Assembly: GCF_021390515.1 (NCBI RefSeq)
Contig: NZ_JAJUXI010000004.1
Span: 62,001 to 126,000, forward strand
Length of the DNA: 64,000 nt
Direction of reading: 5' to 3'
Source of the DNA: Dyadobacter sp. CY326
Lineage (GTDB): Bacteria; Bacteroidota; Bacteroidia; Cytophagales; Spirosomataceae
Part shown: piece by piece, positions 17,549 to 26,619 of the stretch
Position numbering within the stretch: the stretch's first letter is position 1
Layout: each line of letters begins with the position of its first letter
Translations under genes and position numbers: made by a program
Notes under the pieces: generated by a model
Databases searched by the model: none
Told to the model about the DNA's origin: nothing
What the model saw: the letters and a program-made list of their open reading frames with translations, nothing else

Positions 17549-18916
17549 CTATTTAACAAAGGGCAAAAGCACCTTAAAGCTCGTCCCCGCACCAACCTGG
17601 CTATTGACGACAATTGCGCCCTCATGTTTTTTAATGATGTTATTGGCCAAAGGAAGGCCGATTCCATATCCTTTGTAACGTTCTGTATTGGATGCCCGGA
17701 AAAACGGAACGTAAATCTGCGCAATCTCACGATCGGGAATTCCAATGCCGACGTCGTTTATCTCAATGACTGAATGTGTTTTATCCGCAGAAATAATAAT
17801 GCTAACCGGCTTGTTATCAGAATATTTACAACTATTCAGCACAATGTTGGAAAGAGCCGCTGTCAGCAAAGTCTCGTTTCCATTGATTGTTAATTTGGCC
17901 TCATCGTCGGGCAAATGGTCAAAGTTGATCGTAACCTGATTTGCAGGCATAATCTTGTCGACCGCTTCTTTGACCGAAAGCACCAACTCGTCAATTCTGA
18001 TCCTGGACCATTGCTCTTTTTTGCCGTCAAAACCTGTTTGTGCGAGGCTTAACATGCTGTTTGCCAAGTGTTCAAGTCTTCCTGTTTCTCTATAAATGGT
18101 TTCAAATGAGGCTCTTGCGGCAGGCGGAATGTTGTCTAGGGAAAGTCCCAGTTGCGCCTCTCCGCTAATTACAGTAAGCGGCGTTTTGAACTCGTGAGAT
18201 GCGTTGCTGACGAAGTTATTTTGTATATCAAACGTGATTTCCAGGCGATTAAGCATGTCATTGAATGTGTGTGAAAGATCTTCGATCTCATCTTTGCTGC
18301 TGCCCACATCCAACCGCTGATGCAGGTTATGCGCGCTGATTCCCTTCACATTGCGGATAATCCGGCGAATCGGATTGAAAACCTGCGTTGAAAAAAGCCT
18401 TCCGAATGTAAAAACGAAGAACATGGAAATGAAAAATCCGACTGTCAGTAATTTTTTCAGGTTGTCGATCTCTTCAAGTCCGTAAAGGTCAACAGCGGAG
18501 GAGAGAATGATGATGGACTGGCCGGCTTGGTTAATGTTCAATCCTATGTAGGAAGTGTCATTTTTAAAGAAGCGGGCAGGCTCTTTTCTGACAATGTTGT
18601 CGTAAAACGAGGGCGGCATCGGCATCTGTTCCCTCAGGCGTTTTGCTTTTTCAACTTCACCGCTTTTGATAATTCGATGCTGTTCAAATGGCAAGTCGCC
18701 CAAATGCCGTTCCTTGATATCGTAATAAATAGATGTTGTGCGTTTGCTTGTCTGCAATGCAGCGTGTCCAACGATGTCGGCCCGCACTTCCAAACGGTGA
18801 TAAAAGCTGTTTGAAACGCTTTCTGACCCGAAAATATAAATGAAGATGCTCAGCGCCAGGATGATGCCGGAAGTGAGTATGGTGAAGCTGAGCGCAATTT
18901 TAGTTTGGATCTTCAT
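17549..18916 (-). CDS. Two-component sensor histidine kinase
   Basis: A 455-residue membrane kinase: TM1 at about 7-29, an extracytoplasmic domain of about 120 residues with no recognised ligand motif, TM2 at about 153-172, a HAMP linker (about 175-225), the H-box with the phospho-acceptor His241 (NASHEFKTPL), an N-box (NIVLNSCKYS), and the ATP-lid motifs DVGIGIPD and GYGIGLPLA. Its first 17 bp overlap the response regulator gene, which is transcribed first, so the two form one operon. The signal sensed is unknown. Confidence 0.93.
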   Translation of the reverse strand: MKIQTKIALSFTILTSGIILALSIFIYIFGSESVSNSFYHRLEVRADIVGHAALQTSKRTTSIYYDIKERHLGDLPFEQHRIIKSGEVEKAKRLREQMPMPPSFYDNIVRKEPARFFKNDTSYIGLNINQAGQSIIILSSAVDLYGLEEIDNLKKLLTVGFFISMFFVFTFGRLFSTQVFNPIRRIIRNVKGISAHNLHQRLDVGSSKDEIEDLSHTFNDMLNRLEITFDIQNNFVSNASHEFKTPLTVISGEAQLGLSLDNIPPAARASFETIYRETGRLEHLANSMLSLAQTGFDGKKEQWSRIRIDELVLSVKEAVDKIMPANQVTINFDHLPDDEAKLTINGNETLLTAALSNIVLNSCKYSDNKPVSIIISADKTHSVIEINDVGIGIPDREIAQIYVPFFRASNTERYKGYGIGLPLANNIIKKHEGAIVVNSQVGAGTSFKVLLPFVK

Positions 18917-19598
18917 ATGACTGGCGCATGACGTAACCCATTCCGAAAATCGTGTGTATCAGCTTGTTTTTCTGGTTCTTATCAACCTTTTTGCGCAGGT
19001 AATTAATGTACACATCGACCACATTGGTGCCCAGGTTGAAATTAATGTCCCATACATTTTCAAGGATTTCCATCCTGTTCAGCACTTTGTTTTGGTTTAC
19101 CATTAAAAATTCGAGCAGCCTGAACTCCGTCGCTGTGAGGTCAATAATGTGCCCGTTTCGCTGAACAATCTTGGTTTCGGTGTTTAAAACAAGGTCCGAA
19201 ATTTCAATGGTTGTGCTGTTTTTCTCCTTTTCAACCTCTTTGCCACGTCGGGTAAGCGTTCTGATACGGGCTTCCAGTTCTGCTAATTTGAAAGGTTTTG
19301 TCAAATAATCGTCCGCACCAGCATCGAGTCCCGAAACAATGTTTTCCGTCGTTCCCAATGCGGTAAGCATTAAAATCGGCGTTACAGACCCCGAGCTGCG
19401 AATTTTCCGGCAAACCTCCATGCCATTTATTACGGGCAGCATCAGATCCAGGATAATCATGTCGAAAACGTGCTGCGAAGCCATTTCAAGCCCCGAACGC
19501 CCGTCCATTGCCACGGTAATCTCGTGTCCGGCAGCGGAAAGGCTTCTTTGGATCAGGGAAATTACGCTCGGTTCGTCTTCGATAAGCAAAAGCTTCAT
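18900..19598 (-). CDS. OmpR/PhoB-family response regulator
   Basis: A 232-residue regulator. The receiver domain has acidic residues at 7-9 (IEDEP), the phosphorylated Asp51 (LDLMLP), the conserved Thr/Ala (MLTAL) and Lys in LTKPF. The C-terminal winged helix (about 130-225) includes TATEFRLLEFLM and NVVDVYINYLRKKVD. Partner of the histidine kinase it overlaps. The pairing resembles CusR/CusS-like systems only in a general way; targets cannot be inferred. Confidence 0.94.
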   Translation of the reverse strand: MKLLLIEDEPSVISLIQRSLSAAGHEITVAMDGRSGLEMASQHVFDMIILDLMLPVINGMEVCRKIRSSGSVTPILMLTALGTTENIVSGLDAGADDYLTKPFKLAELEARIRTLTRRGKEVEKEKNSTTIEISDLVLNTETKIVQRNGHIIDLTATEFRLLEFLMVNQNKVLNRMEILENVWDINFNLGTNVVDVYINYLRKKVDKNQKNKLIHTIFGMGYVMRQSYEDPN

Positions 19599-19673
19599 GC
19601 ACGCAAAGGATTGGAAAACATAAGGATTAAATGTAGGAAAGTATTGCCTAAGTAAAGCAATCAGACATTAAAA

Positions 19674-19700
19674 AAGCCCTTAGCGCGATGCTAAGGGCTT
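19674..19700 (-). terminator. Terminator abutting tRNA-Leu(TAA)
   Basis: An 11-bp perfect stem (AAGCCCTTAGC at 19674-19684 with 19690-19700) with a 5-nt loop; on the minus strand it is followed by TTTT. It begins only 2 nt after the tRNA 3' end. Confidence 0.85.
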
Positions 19701-19701
19701 G

Positions 19702-19787
19702 TACCGGGGACGGGAATCGAACCCGTACGAGCGTTTCGGCTCACAGGATTTTAAGTCCTGCGTGTCTACCAGTTCCACCACCCCGGC
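19702..19787 (-). tRNA. tRNA-Leu (anticodon TAA)
   Basis: Folds on the minus strand with acceptor stem GCCGGGG/CCCCGGT, D-arm with GGTAGAC, anticodon stem CAGGA/TCCTG and loop CTTAAAA (anticodon TAA), a long variable arm (TGAGCCGAAACGCTCG) and the T-arm ACGGGTTCGATTCCCGT. Discriminator A; CCA not encoded. Confidence 0.96.
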
Positions 19788-19821
19788 ATTAGCCAATTAT
19801 TGAGATGGCATATAGAGAAAA

Positions 19822-19843
19822 AAAGCACCGTTTCCGGTGCTTT
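19822..19843 (-). terminator. Terminator of tRNA-Gly(GCC)
   Basis: A 9-bp perfect stem (AAAGCACCG at 19822-19830 with 19835-19843) and 4-nt loop, followed on the minus strand by TTTT. It separates tRNA-Gly from tRNA-Leu, so the two are probably independent units. Confidence 0.8.
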
Positions 19844-19851
19844 AACCTCTG

Positions 19852-19924
19852 AGCGAAAGACGGGGTTCGAACCCGCGACCTCGACCTTGGCAAGGTCGCG
19901 CTCTACCAGCTGAGCTACTTTCGC
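19852..19924 (-). tRNA. tRNA-Gly (anticodon GCC)
   Basis: A 73-nt tRNA on the minus strand with acceptor stem GCGAAAG/CTTTCGC, D-arm AGCTCAGCTGGTAGAGC, anticodon stem CGACC/GGTCG with loop TTGCCAA (anticodon GCC), and T-arm CGGGTTCGAACCC. Discriminator T; CCA not encoded. Confidence 0.97.
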
Positions 19925-20188
19925 ATAACCGTTTTTGATTATGGTGGTGCAAATGTAGAAACCGCTGATATGTGACGCAAGTTTTTGAGTGAAATATTTA
20001 ACAAAAAAATTTCAACTTTTTATTAACAAATTGTTACTCAATTGATATGCAGGGCACATTTTTTTATAGGCGTCGAAAAAAAGTGAAACATTCGACGACG
20101 CATTGCCCGGTTTTAATGGGCATCATCCCTGCCGTACATTAAATTTCCGCCGCCCGTCCTATTTAATTTAAGCACTTTATATTTTAGT

Positions 20189-20244
20189 TACCTTTGCCTC
20201 TTTGACAGGATTGCATAGATTGCTATTTATTGTTTTATCCTGTC
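20189..20244 (+). promoter_or_regulatory. Candidate TerC promoter and structured 5' leader
   Basis: TACCTTTG at 20189-20196 fits the Bacteroidota -7 motif TAnnTTTG; no clear -33 TTG is present. Beginning about where transcription would start, GACAGGAT (20204-20211) is perfectly complementary to ATCCTGTC (20237-20244), an 8-bp stem with a 25-nt loop that ends about 33 nt before the ATG. The 353 bp between tRNA-Gly and the ATG hold no gene; a second inverted repeat (CGTCGAA, 20071-20077 with 20091-20097) lies upstream. Confidence 0.4.
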
Positions 20245-20277
20245 TCTGGTCGATTTATTTTTATTAAATATACATTC

Positions 20278-21348
20278 ATGTTTTCCAACGAAGTGCTGTT
20301 TTTTGGCGGGTTTATATTGGTGATCAGCATCATGCTGCTTTTAGACCTTGGCGTTTTTAATAAAAAAGATCACGTAGTAAAATTTGGTGAAGCTGCGGCC
20401 TGGACGGTTGCGTGGATTTTTTTGGCGCTCGTCTTCTACGTCATCATTAACACGCATGGAGATCTGGTGCATGGCATGGAAAACTTTGCCGATTTATCGG
20501 CGGTGAAAGACAAGTATGCGCCGCAATTGAAGCTGATTCCGGGAAATTATGAGGGCAGCCTTGAAATTTACAGGAAGAACATGTCGCTTGAATTTATCAC
20601 AGGCTATCTTCTTGAATATGCACTCTCGGTGGACAATATTTTTGTCATTATCCTGATCTTTTCTTCCTTCGGCGTTAGGCCACAATATTACAAAAAAGTG
20701 CTTTTCTGGGGCGTTTTGGGGGCAATTGTCATGCGGTTCATATTCATTTTCCTTGGATCTGCATTGATGCAGCGCTTTGAATGGATCATTTATATTTTCG
20801 GATTGCTGCTCGTTTATCAGGGTGGAAAAATCTTTTTTGAAGGCGGGGAAGATGAAAAAATTGATCCGGCGAAGCATCCTGTTGTGAAATTTGCTGCCAA
20901 ATATTTGCCTGTCTTTCCAAGATATGTTCGCGAGCATTTCTTTGTTTTGAAGAAAGGAAAATGGCTTGTAACACCGCTTTTCGTGGTTGTGCTGATCGTT
21001 GAATTCACTGACCTAATCTTCGCTGTTGACTCCGTTCCGGCCGTGTTTTCAGTGACAAAAGATCCTTATGTGGTCTTCTTTTCCAACATATTTGCCATCA
21101 TGGGGCTTCGATCCATGTTCTTTTTCCTAAGCAATATCATGGGCCTTTTCCGGTTCCTCAAATATGGTTTGGGCGTCCTGCTCGTCTTTATCGGCGCGAA
21201 AATGCTGTTCCACAAGCCTTTGGAGGAAATGGGCTTTGAAACGGTTTATTCCCTGTATGTGATTGTGGGCATCTTGGCCGTGAGCATATTGGCGTCCGTA
21301 ATTTTCCCTGAGAAAAAACAGGTCACATCCGGAGCCGTTGCCAAATAG
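20278..21348 (+). CDS. TerC/Alx-family integral membrane protein
   Basis: A 356-residue protein of about nine membrane segments. Family landmarks are LLDLGVFNKKDH near the N-terminus, LEYALSVDNIFVI and, later, VEFTDLIFAVDSVPAVFSVT: the two repeated acidic motifs (SVDN, and AVDS with its preceding DL) thought to form a metal site. Members are linked to manganese export or tellurite resistance; which applies here is unknown. I chose the ATG at 20278 over a TTG at 20230, because the extra residues break the first membrane segment. The helicase gene starts 27 bp downstream, so the two may be co-transcribed. Confidence 0.9.
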   Translation: MFSNEVLFFGGFILVISIMLLLDLGVFNKKDHVVKFGEAAAWTVAWIFLALVFYVIINTHGDLVHGMENFADLSAVKDKYAPQLKLIPGNYEGSLEIYRKNMSLEFITGYLLEYALSVDNIFVIILIFSSFGVRPQYYKKVLFWGVLGAIVMRFIFIFLGSALMQRFEWIIYIFGLLLVYQGGKIFFEGGEDEKIDPAKHPVVKFAAKYLPVFPRYVREHFFVLKKGKWLVTPLFVVVLIVEFTDLIFAVDSVPAVFSVTKDPYVVFFSNIFAIMGLRSMFFFLSNIMGLFRFLKYGLGVLLVFIGAKMLFHKPLEEMGFETVYSLYVIVGILAVSILASVIFPEKKQVTSGAVAK

Positions 21349-21375
21349 TTAACCGTTCAGGATCGTTTGGTTTTT

Positions 21376-24300
21376 ATGGATCGCATTCTCAAAGCTTACT
21401 TAAAACGGCTTACAAATCTTAGTACGCGCAACAAATCGTTGTTATTGCCGAGCTTGCCCTCGGAACAATTCCTGGATCTGAATGAAACAGATTTTCTTCT
21501 TGAAAAGCCTTCTGTTGAACTGATTAGGCAGTTAATCCAGGGAAAAACGCGCATTGCACTTTGCGATGTTGCCGATGCACGTTTTGAGAAAGTAAATGAG
21601 GTTAGCAAAAAGCTAAGGAAAATTTCCCGCACCGAGCGTTTTATTGAAGAGGAGCGGGGTTCGCGCGATTTATATGTCGGATATCCTTTTGTGAAGGGTA
21701 AACTTTCAGACGGCACGCCAATCCATGCGCCGCTGCTGTTTTTCCCGGTCACATTAAAAATGGATTGTGAGCAATGGTGTCTGTTTGAAGTTCCGGAAAG
21801 CGAAGTGCTTCTTAATCAAAGTTTTGCGCTTGCTTACGCACATTTTAATGAATCGGTAATTTCGGACGAAACGCTTGAAAAATCATTCGAAGATTTCTCC
21901 AAGGATTTTCTGGAATTCAGGACGCAATTGTACGAATGGTTGAAGTCTACACCATTCAAAATCAATTTTAATCAGGAGCTTTTCGAGGATAAGCTGATTC
22001 CATTTAATGCGCAAAAAAGCTCAGAACTTGATGTTAATGAGCGCAATGGAGAGCTGAAACTCTTCCCGGAAGCGGTTCTCGGCATTTTCCCCCAAGCCGG
22101 ATCTCACTTGGTCCCGGATTACAACTTGCTGATCGAAAACGCGCAAGAATCAACTTTCAACATTCCACTGATTGAGGCGGATTTGGAAGAAGACAAAAAG
22201 GATATTTTAAGCCCGCCATCCAAATCAAGGATCGTCAAAGAAGAGGAAATCCTAACGCCGTTTTCGGTTGACCAGTCCCAGGAAGAGATCATTTTAGCAG
22301 TAAAATCTGGGAAATCTGTCGTGGTGCAAGGGCCTCCGGGGAGCGGCAAATCGCAGCTGATTTGCAATTTAATGGCCGATTTTGCTGCGAGAGGTAAACG
22401 TGTTTTGCTGGTTTGCCAGAAAAGGGTCGCGCTTGATGTGGTTTACCAAAGATTGCAAACTATTGGAATGACTGATTTTGTCGGCCTCATTCATGATTTC
22501 AAAAACGACCGGCCTGGTTTATATCGTCAGCTGGCGTCCCAAATTGATAAAGTTGAAGCTTATAAACAGCAAAATTATAGCCTGGATGCTGTTTTTTTGG
22601 AACGGCAATTTACGCAGCAAAGCCGGGCAATCGATCGCACGGTGCAGGAGCTCGACGCATTTCGCAAAGCATTGTTTGATGAAAATGAATGCGGTGTAAG
22701 CATTAAGGAACTGTATCTGACCAGCGATCAAAAAGCGCCCCAGGTTAATCTGAGTGAAGTTTTCCGGTCTTTTCGGATGGACAACCTGGATGTTTTCCGA
22801 AGGAATTTGAAAACGTACAGCAGTTACGTTGCATATTTTTTGCCCGATCATTTTTGGGAGCAGCGCAAGAGCTTTGCAAACTTCGGGTTGGCGGAGCTCC
22901 GCAACATGGAAAAGATGCTCAGCGAATGGCCGGCAATTTATCAGAAACAAGCGCAAAAGTTCGAGCAGCTAACGCGACAGCCCTTTTCATTGGATTTTCT
23001 CGAAAACAAAAACGAGCTCATTGAACGTCTCACAGACATTTCTGAGCTCGTATCGGACCCGATAACATTCAAACAATTTCAAAAATACATTTCATCCAAC
23101 TCCAATGTGCACGAGCGGCTTGCATTCATCAGGCAAACCACGGATGCATTGGAAGGATTTCTGGCGGAAGATGGCATTGCGTTTTCGCTGCCTTCTACGA
23201 AACTTGCTGCTTTTGCACAAACATTGAAAAAATCGATTGAGGCCAATCAGTCCACGGTTTCTGGACTATGGTGGAATATGTTTGGCAAAGAAAAGCGCGA
23301 AGTGGAGCAAGTGGCAAAGGAAAACGGACTTTCTATTTCTTCGGAAGACCTTTCAATCCTTGAAATCAGGCTCAGAAATCGCATTGAATTGGAAAGTTGG
23401 TTGGGTAACAAACTTTTGATCTTCGATAATAAAGACATTGATAATGATGCATCTGACGTTGGCGCGGAATATTCATTGTTTTTCCAAAAGGCAGAGGCGG
23501 CGGCTGATGCGGCAGTCAGGGCATTATTGAATCCTTGGACATCAATTCTTAAAAAGATCGCAACTGAATGTCCGGATGCTGCGATTTTTCTTGACATTAT
23601 AACCAATCTCAAAAACTGGGCGGAAACTTGGAACCGCATTGAAGCCGCTATGTCGCCGTTTTTGTTGAATGAGCAAATTCAAAAGCTGCTTGACGAACCA
23701 CCATTGTATAGCGAGCAACTTTTGGCGTCACTGCGCAAGGATTTTGATTCAATGGTTGATATGGACAAGCTTTTTAGCAGCCTGACTCATGTTGAACAAA
23801 CTGTTACAAAGCTGGTTGTTGAAGCTAGCCGCAAATTAAGCCACACCAATGTTGACACAATTCCAAATCTCTTTGACAACAGCATTAAACTGGCCTGGAT
23901 TGAACACATTGAAAGCAAATATCCAGACTTGCGAGCGGTTACTTCGCTGAAAATGAAGCAATGGGAGGATGGTTTGCAGGAATGTATCATTGGAAAACAA
24001 AAGTTAAGCACCGACATCACCGGCATTAAACTTCGTGAGGCGACTTACGAAGACGTTGCTAAAAACAGGCTTGGCAACCGCGTAACATATCGCGAACTGG
24101 GTCATCAAGTGACAAAAAAGCGTAAGATTTGGCCGATAAGGAAGCTGCTTGAAAATTATACGGATGAAGTTTTCGCCCTCATGCCGTGCTGGATGGCTTC
24201 TCCGGAGGCCGTATCAGCCGTTTTTCCAATGCAGGCAGCGTTATTTGATCTTGTGATTTTTGACGAGGCTTCGCAATGTTATGCGGAATATGGTTTGCCG

Positions 24301-25389
24301 GCGGCGTTTCGCGGTGCGCAAATTGTGGTTACGGGAGATAGCAAACAGCTTTCTCCAAGTGATTTATACAAAATCCGCTACGAGGATAAAGCGGAGCCAG
24401 ACACTTATTCGCCGGCAATGGAAATTGAGTCACTGCTCGATTTGGCGGCGCAATCGCTGGATCAATATCAGCTCACAGGCCATTACAGAAGCCTTTCTTT
24501 GGATCTGATCGATTTCTCAAACAGGCATTTTTACAAAGACACATTGCGGCTCCTTCCTGATTTTGCAAAAATAAATGAGAGCCAGCCCGGAATCCATTAC
24601 ATCAAAACAGACGGCGTTTGGAAGAACAATGTCAATCTCATTGAAATAGAAAAGGTTGTGGAGCTGGTTAGGGAGCTTGGGCCTTCCGGTAAGAGTGTTG
24701 GTGTGGTCACATTCAATTTTTACCAGCAGGCTGCAATTCAGGACAGGTTTGAAAAGGATGGCGTCTTGTTTAAAGATCTTTTTGTGAAAAATATCGAGAA
24801 CGTCCAGGGCGACGAGCGTGATATTATTATTTTTTCAATGGGTTATGCGCCGGATGAAAAAGGGAAAGTTTCCATGCAGTTTGGAAGCTTGAATATGCAA
24901 GGCGGGGAGAACAGGCTCAATGTTGCCATCACCAGGGCGCGAGAGCAGATTTACTTCGTAACGAGCTTATGGCCAGCGCAGTTACAAACTGATCAGACTG
25001 CGAATGCAGGTCCCAAAATTCTGAAATCCTATCTCGAATATGCGTTAGAAGTTTCGGAAGGAAAGTTTCGGCCCATGCCTGTGCCGACGGGCAAATTCAA
25101 GTCCGACTGGCTTTTGAAGGATCAGTTGGTGAAGCGTAATGATGATTTTGAGAAGGAGCTTCCTTTTGGTGATATAACTGTAAAAAGGGAAGGGGCTTAT
25201 AAGGGCTTGGTTCTGACGGATGATGATTTGTATCATTACAGCAAATCATCAAAAGAACCGCACGCTTACTTGCCCCTTCTGCTCCGGCAAAAAAACTGGC
25301 CGTTTAGCCGCGTTTATAGCCGTGAATATTGGTCTGGAACTCTGAATTCGGAAGCATTAAAGCTCCTTAATCCGAATGTTTCTGAATGA
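21376..25389 (+). CDS. Large superfamily 1 helicase with DUF4011-like N-terminus
   Basis: A 1337-residue protein. The N-terminal LTNLSTRNKSLLLP segment recalls DUF4011. Walker A GPPGSGKS is at 319-326, Walker B DEASQ at 963-967, then GDSKQLSPSD, LTGHYRS, NVQGDERD and the arginine-bearing VAITRARE (about 1183), as in Dna2/Upf1-type SF1 helicases. About 640 residues with helical, coiled-coil character separate Walker A from Walker B. The last 150 residues end in LLRQKNWPFSRVYSREYW, reminiscent of the end of restriction-endonuclease-like tails on such helicases, but catalytic residues are not evident. ATG 21376 was preferred to TTG 21367. The role is unknown; DNA repair or phage defence are candidates. 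Confidence 0.85.
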   Translation: MDRILKAYLKRLTNLSTRNKSLLLPSLPSEQFLDLNETDFLLEKPSVELIRQLIQGKTRIALCDVADARFEKVNEVSKKLRKISRTERFIEEERGSRDLYVGYPFVKGKLSDGTPIHAPLLFFPVTLKMDCEQWCLFEVPESEVLLNQSFALAYAHFNESVISDETLEKSFEDFSKDFLEFRTQLYEWLKSTPFKINFNQELFEDKLIPFNAQKSSELDVNERNGELKLFPEAVLGIFPQAGSHLVPDYNLLIENAQESTFNIPLIEADLEEDKKDILSPPSKSRIVKEEEILTPFSVDQSQEEIILAVKSGKSVVVQGPPGSGKSQLICNLMADFAARGKRVLLVCQKRVALDVVYQRLQTIGMTDFVGLIHDFKNDRPGLYRQLASQIDKVEAYKQQNYSLDAVFLERQFTQQSRAIDRTVQELDAFRKALFDENECGVSIKELYLTSDQKAPQVNLSEVFRSFRMDNLDVFRRNLKTYSSYVAYFLPDHFWEQRKSFANFGLAELRNMEKMLSEWPAIYQKQAQKFEQLTRQPFSLDFLENKNELIERLTDISELVSDPITFKQFQKYISSNSNVHERLAFIRQTTDALEGFLAEDGIAFSLPSTKLAAFAQTLKKSIEANQSTVSGLWWNMFGKEKREVEQVAKENGLSISSEDLSILEIRLRNRIELESWLGNKLLIFDNKDIDNDASDVGAEYSLFFQKAEAAADAAVRALLNPWTSILKKIATECPDAAIFLDIITNLKNWAETWNRIEAAMSPFLLNEQIQKLLDEPPLYSEQLLASLRKDFDSMVDMDKLFSSLTHVEQTVTKLVVEASRKLSHTNVDTIPNLFDNSIKLAWIEHIESKYPDLRAVTSLKMKQWEDGLQECIIGKQKLSTDITGIKLREATYEDVAKNRLGNRVTYRELGHQVTKKRKIWPIRKLLENYTDEVFALMPCWMASPEAVSAVFPMQAALFDLVIFDEASQCYAEYGLPAAFRGAQIVVTGDSKQLSPSDLYKIRYEDKAEPDTYSPAMEIESLLDLAAQSLDQYQLTGHYRSLSLDLIDFSNRHFYKDTLRLLPDFAKINESQPGIHYIKTDGVWKNNVNLIEIEKVVELVRELGPSGKSVGVVTFNFYQQAAIQDRFEKDGVLFKDLFVKNIENVQGDERDIIIFSMGYAPDEKGKVSMQFGSLNMQGGENRLNVAITRAREQIYFVTSLWPAQLQTDQTANAGPKILKSYLEYALEVSEGKFRPMPVPTGKFKSDWLLKDQLVKRNDDFEKELPFGDITVKREGAYKGLVLTDDDLYHYSKSSKEPHAYLPLLLRQKNWPFSRVYSREYWSGTLNSEALKLLNPNVSE

Positions 25390-26067
25390 AACTTTGTCGC
25401 CGTGATCTTGCAAAGCAATTTTTCCTTTTGGAGATGCGCCGAATCCTTCCCAGGTTTTGAATTTGCTGTTTGCAACAAGCTTGTCCCATTCGCCGCCTTG
25501 CGCCGGAAAATCAACGACTTTTTTGCCGTTCAACCAGCTTTCGCCTTTTCCGCCTTTGATGATCACTTTCGCTTTGTTCCACTCGCCAGCAGGTTTCACC
25601 ACAGCAAAATCGGTCGGAGGAAGCATGTCGTAAAGTGAGCCTGACTTGTGGTTTCCTTCTTTTCCAGCCTTTGCATCAGGGTGTTTAACATCGTCAAGAA
25701 TTTGAATTTCAGGGCCAGTTGAGTAAGGGCAGCAATATTTTTTGTCCTCAATCACGTGGTAAATGATGCCGCTGTTTCCGCTTTCTGCAATTTTCCATTC
25801 CAATTCAAGCTCGAAATCGCCATATTCTTTATCAGTTACAAGATCTTTTCCGCCTTTTTCTGAAAGAACGATTGCGTCACCTTCCACTTTCCACTGAGGC
25901 AATACTTTGTCAGATTGCCAGCTGTGCCAGCCGTTAAGGGTTTTGCCATCAAATAATTTCACCCACTTTCCCTTATCCTGAGCTTCTGCCGGATCTGAGA
26001 TCAATGCAATTGAAAACAATGCGACAACTGTTCCTTTCGTGAAAGCACGCCATTTTGTAAAATTCAT
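25357..26067 (-). CDS. Secreted DUF1080 (3-keto-disaccharide hydrolase-type) protein
   Basis: A 236-residue protein with an N-terminal signal peptide (hydrophobic TVVALFSIALI, cleavage after AEA). Motifs typical of DUF1080 are WVKLFDGKTLNGWHSW, DFELELEWKIAESGNSGI, GSLYDMLPP, WNKAKVIIKG and the C-terminal FRNIRIKEL. The fold is a concanavalin-like beta sandwich; family members act on 3-keto sugars or other glycans in the periplasm. ATG at 26067 is preferred to GTG at 26094 because the signal peptide begins there. Its last 33 bp overlap the end of the convergent helicase gene. Confidence 0.88.
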   Translation of the reverse strand: MNFTKWRAFTKGTVVALFSIALISDPAEAQDKGKWVKLFDGKTLNGWHSWQSDKVLPQWKVEGDAIVLSEKGGKDLVTDKEYGDFELELEWKIAESGNSGIIYHVIEDKKYCCPYSTGPEIQILDDVKHPDAKAGKEGNHKSGSLYDMLPPTDFAVVKPAGEWNKAKVIIKGGKGESWLNGKKVVDFPAQGGEWDKLVANSKFKTWEGFGASPKGKIALQDHGDKVSFRNIRIKEL

Positions 26068-26196
26068 ATCCTTGTTGTTAAAGTTTTGGAGCACAATATT
26101 AAGTACTTTTAAGTTTTTAATTACTTATTCCGTGGAAAGATAAACGAGCGTTGCTGCGCTAAATTTTGCCTGGAATCTATATTTAACACAAATCTG

Positions 26197-26589
26197 ATGG
26201 CTTCTATATTCTCAAAAATTGTCAGCGGCGACATTCCTTCACACAAGATTGCTGAGTCAGAAGATTTTCTGGCTTTCCTCGACGCATTCCCGATTACAGC
26301 AGGGCATACGCTTGTCATTCCCAAAAAGGAAATTGATTATTTGTTTGATCTGGATGATAAATTATACGCAGAGCTGTTTCTTTTCGCGAAGAGCATTGTT
26401 CCTGCAATTCAGAAAGTGGTGCCGTGCCTGCGCATTGGGTTATCTGTAATTGGGCTGGAAGTGCCCCATACACATATTCATTTGCTCCCGCTTAACAGCA
26501 TGCAGGACGCTGATTTTTCCAAAAAAATAACAATGTCTCAGGAAGAATTAGCAAGTTTGGCGGCAAAAATCCGTGCAGAAATTCACTGA
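26197..26589 (+). CDS. HIT-family nucleotide hydrolase
   Basis: A 130-residue histidine triad protein. It has the usual opening (SIFSKIVSGDIPSHKI), GHTLVIPK near residue 37, and the triad HTHIHLLP with His91, His93 and His95. Such proteins hydrolyse adenosine phosphoramidates or dinucleoside polyphosphates. It is divergent from the DUF1080 gene and stands alone. Confidence 0.93.
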   Translation: MASIFSKIVSGDIPSHKIAESEDFLAFLDAFPITAGHTLVIPKKEIDYLFDLDDKLYAELFLFAKSIVPAIQKVVPCLRIGLSVIGLEVPHTHIHLLPLNSMQDADFSKKITMSQEELASLAAKIRAEIH

Positions 26590-26619
26590 TTAAGGAGCCA
26601 AGGAACCGAATGCTGCTGC

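Noticed and set aside
19925..20277. yybP-ykoY manganese riboswitch before the TerC gene
   Set aside because: The conserved GGGGAG-type loop and its partner are not visible in the leader.
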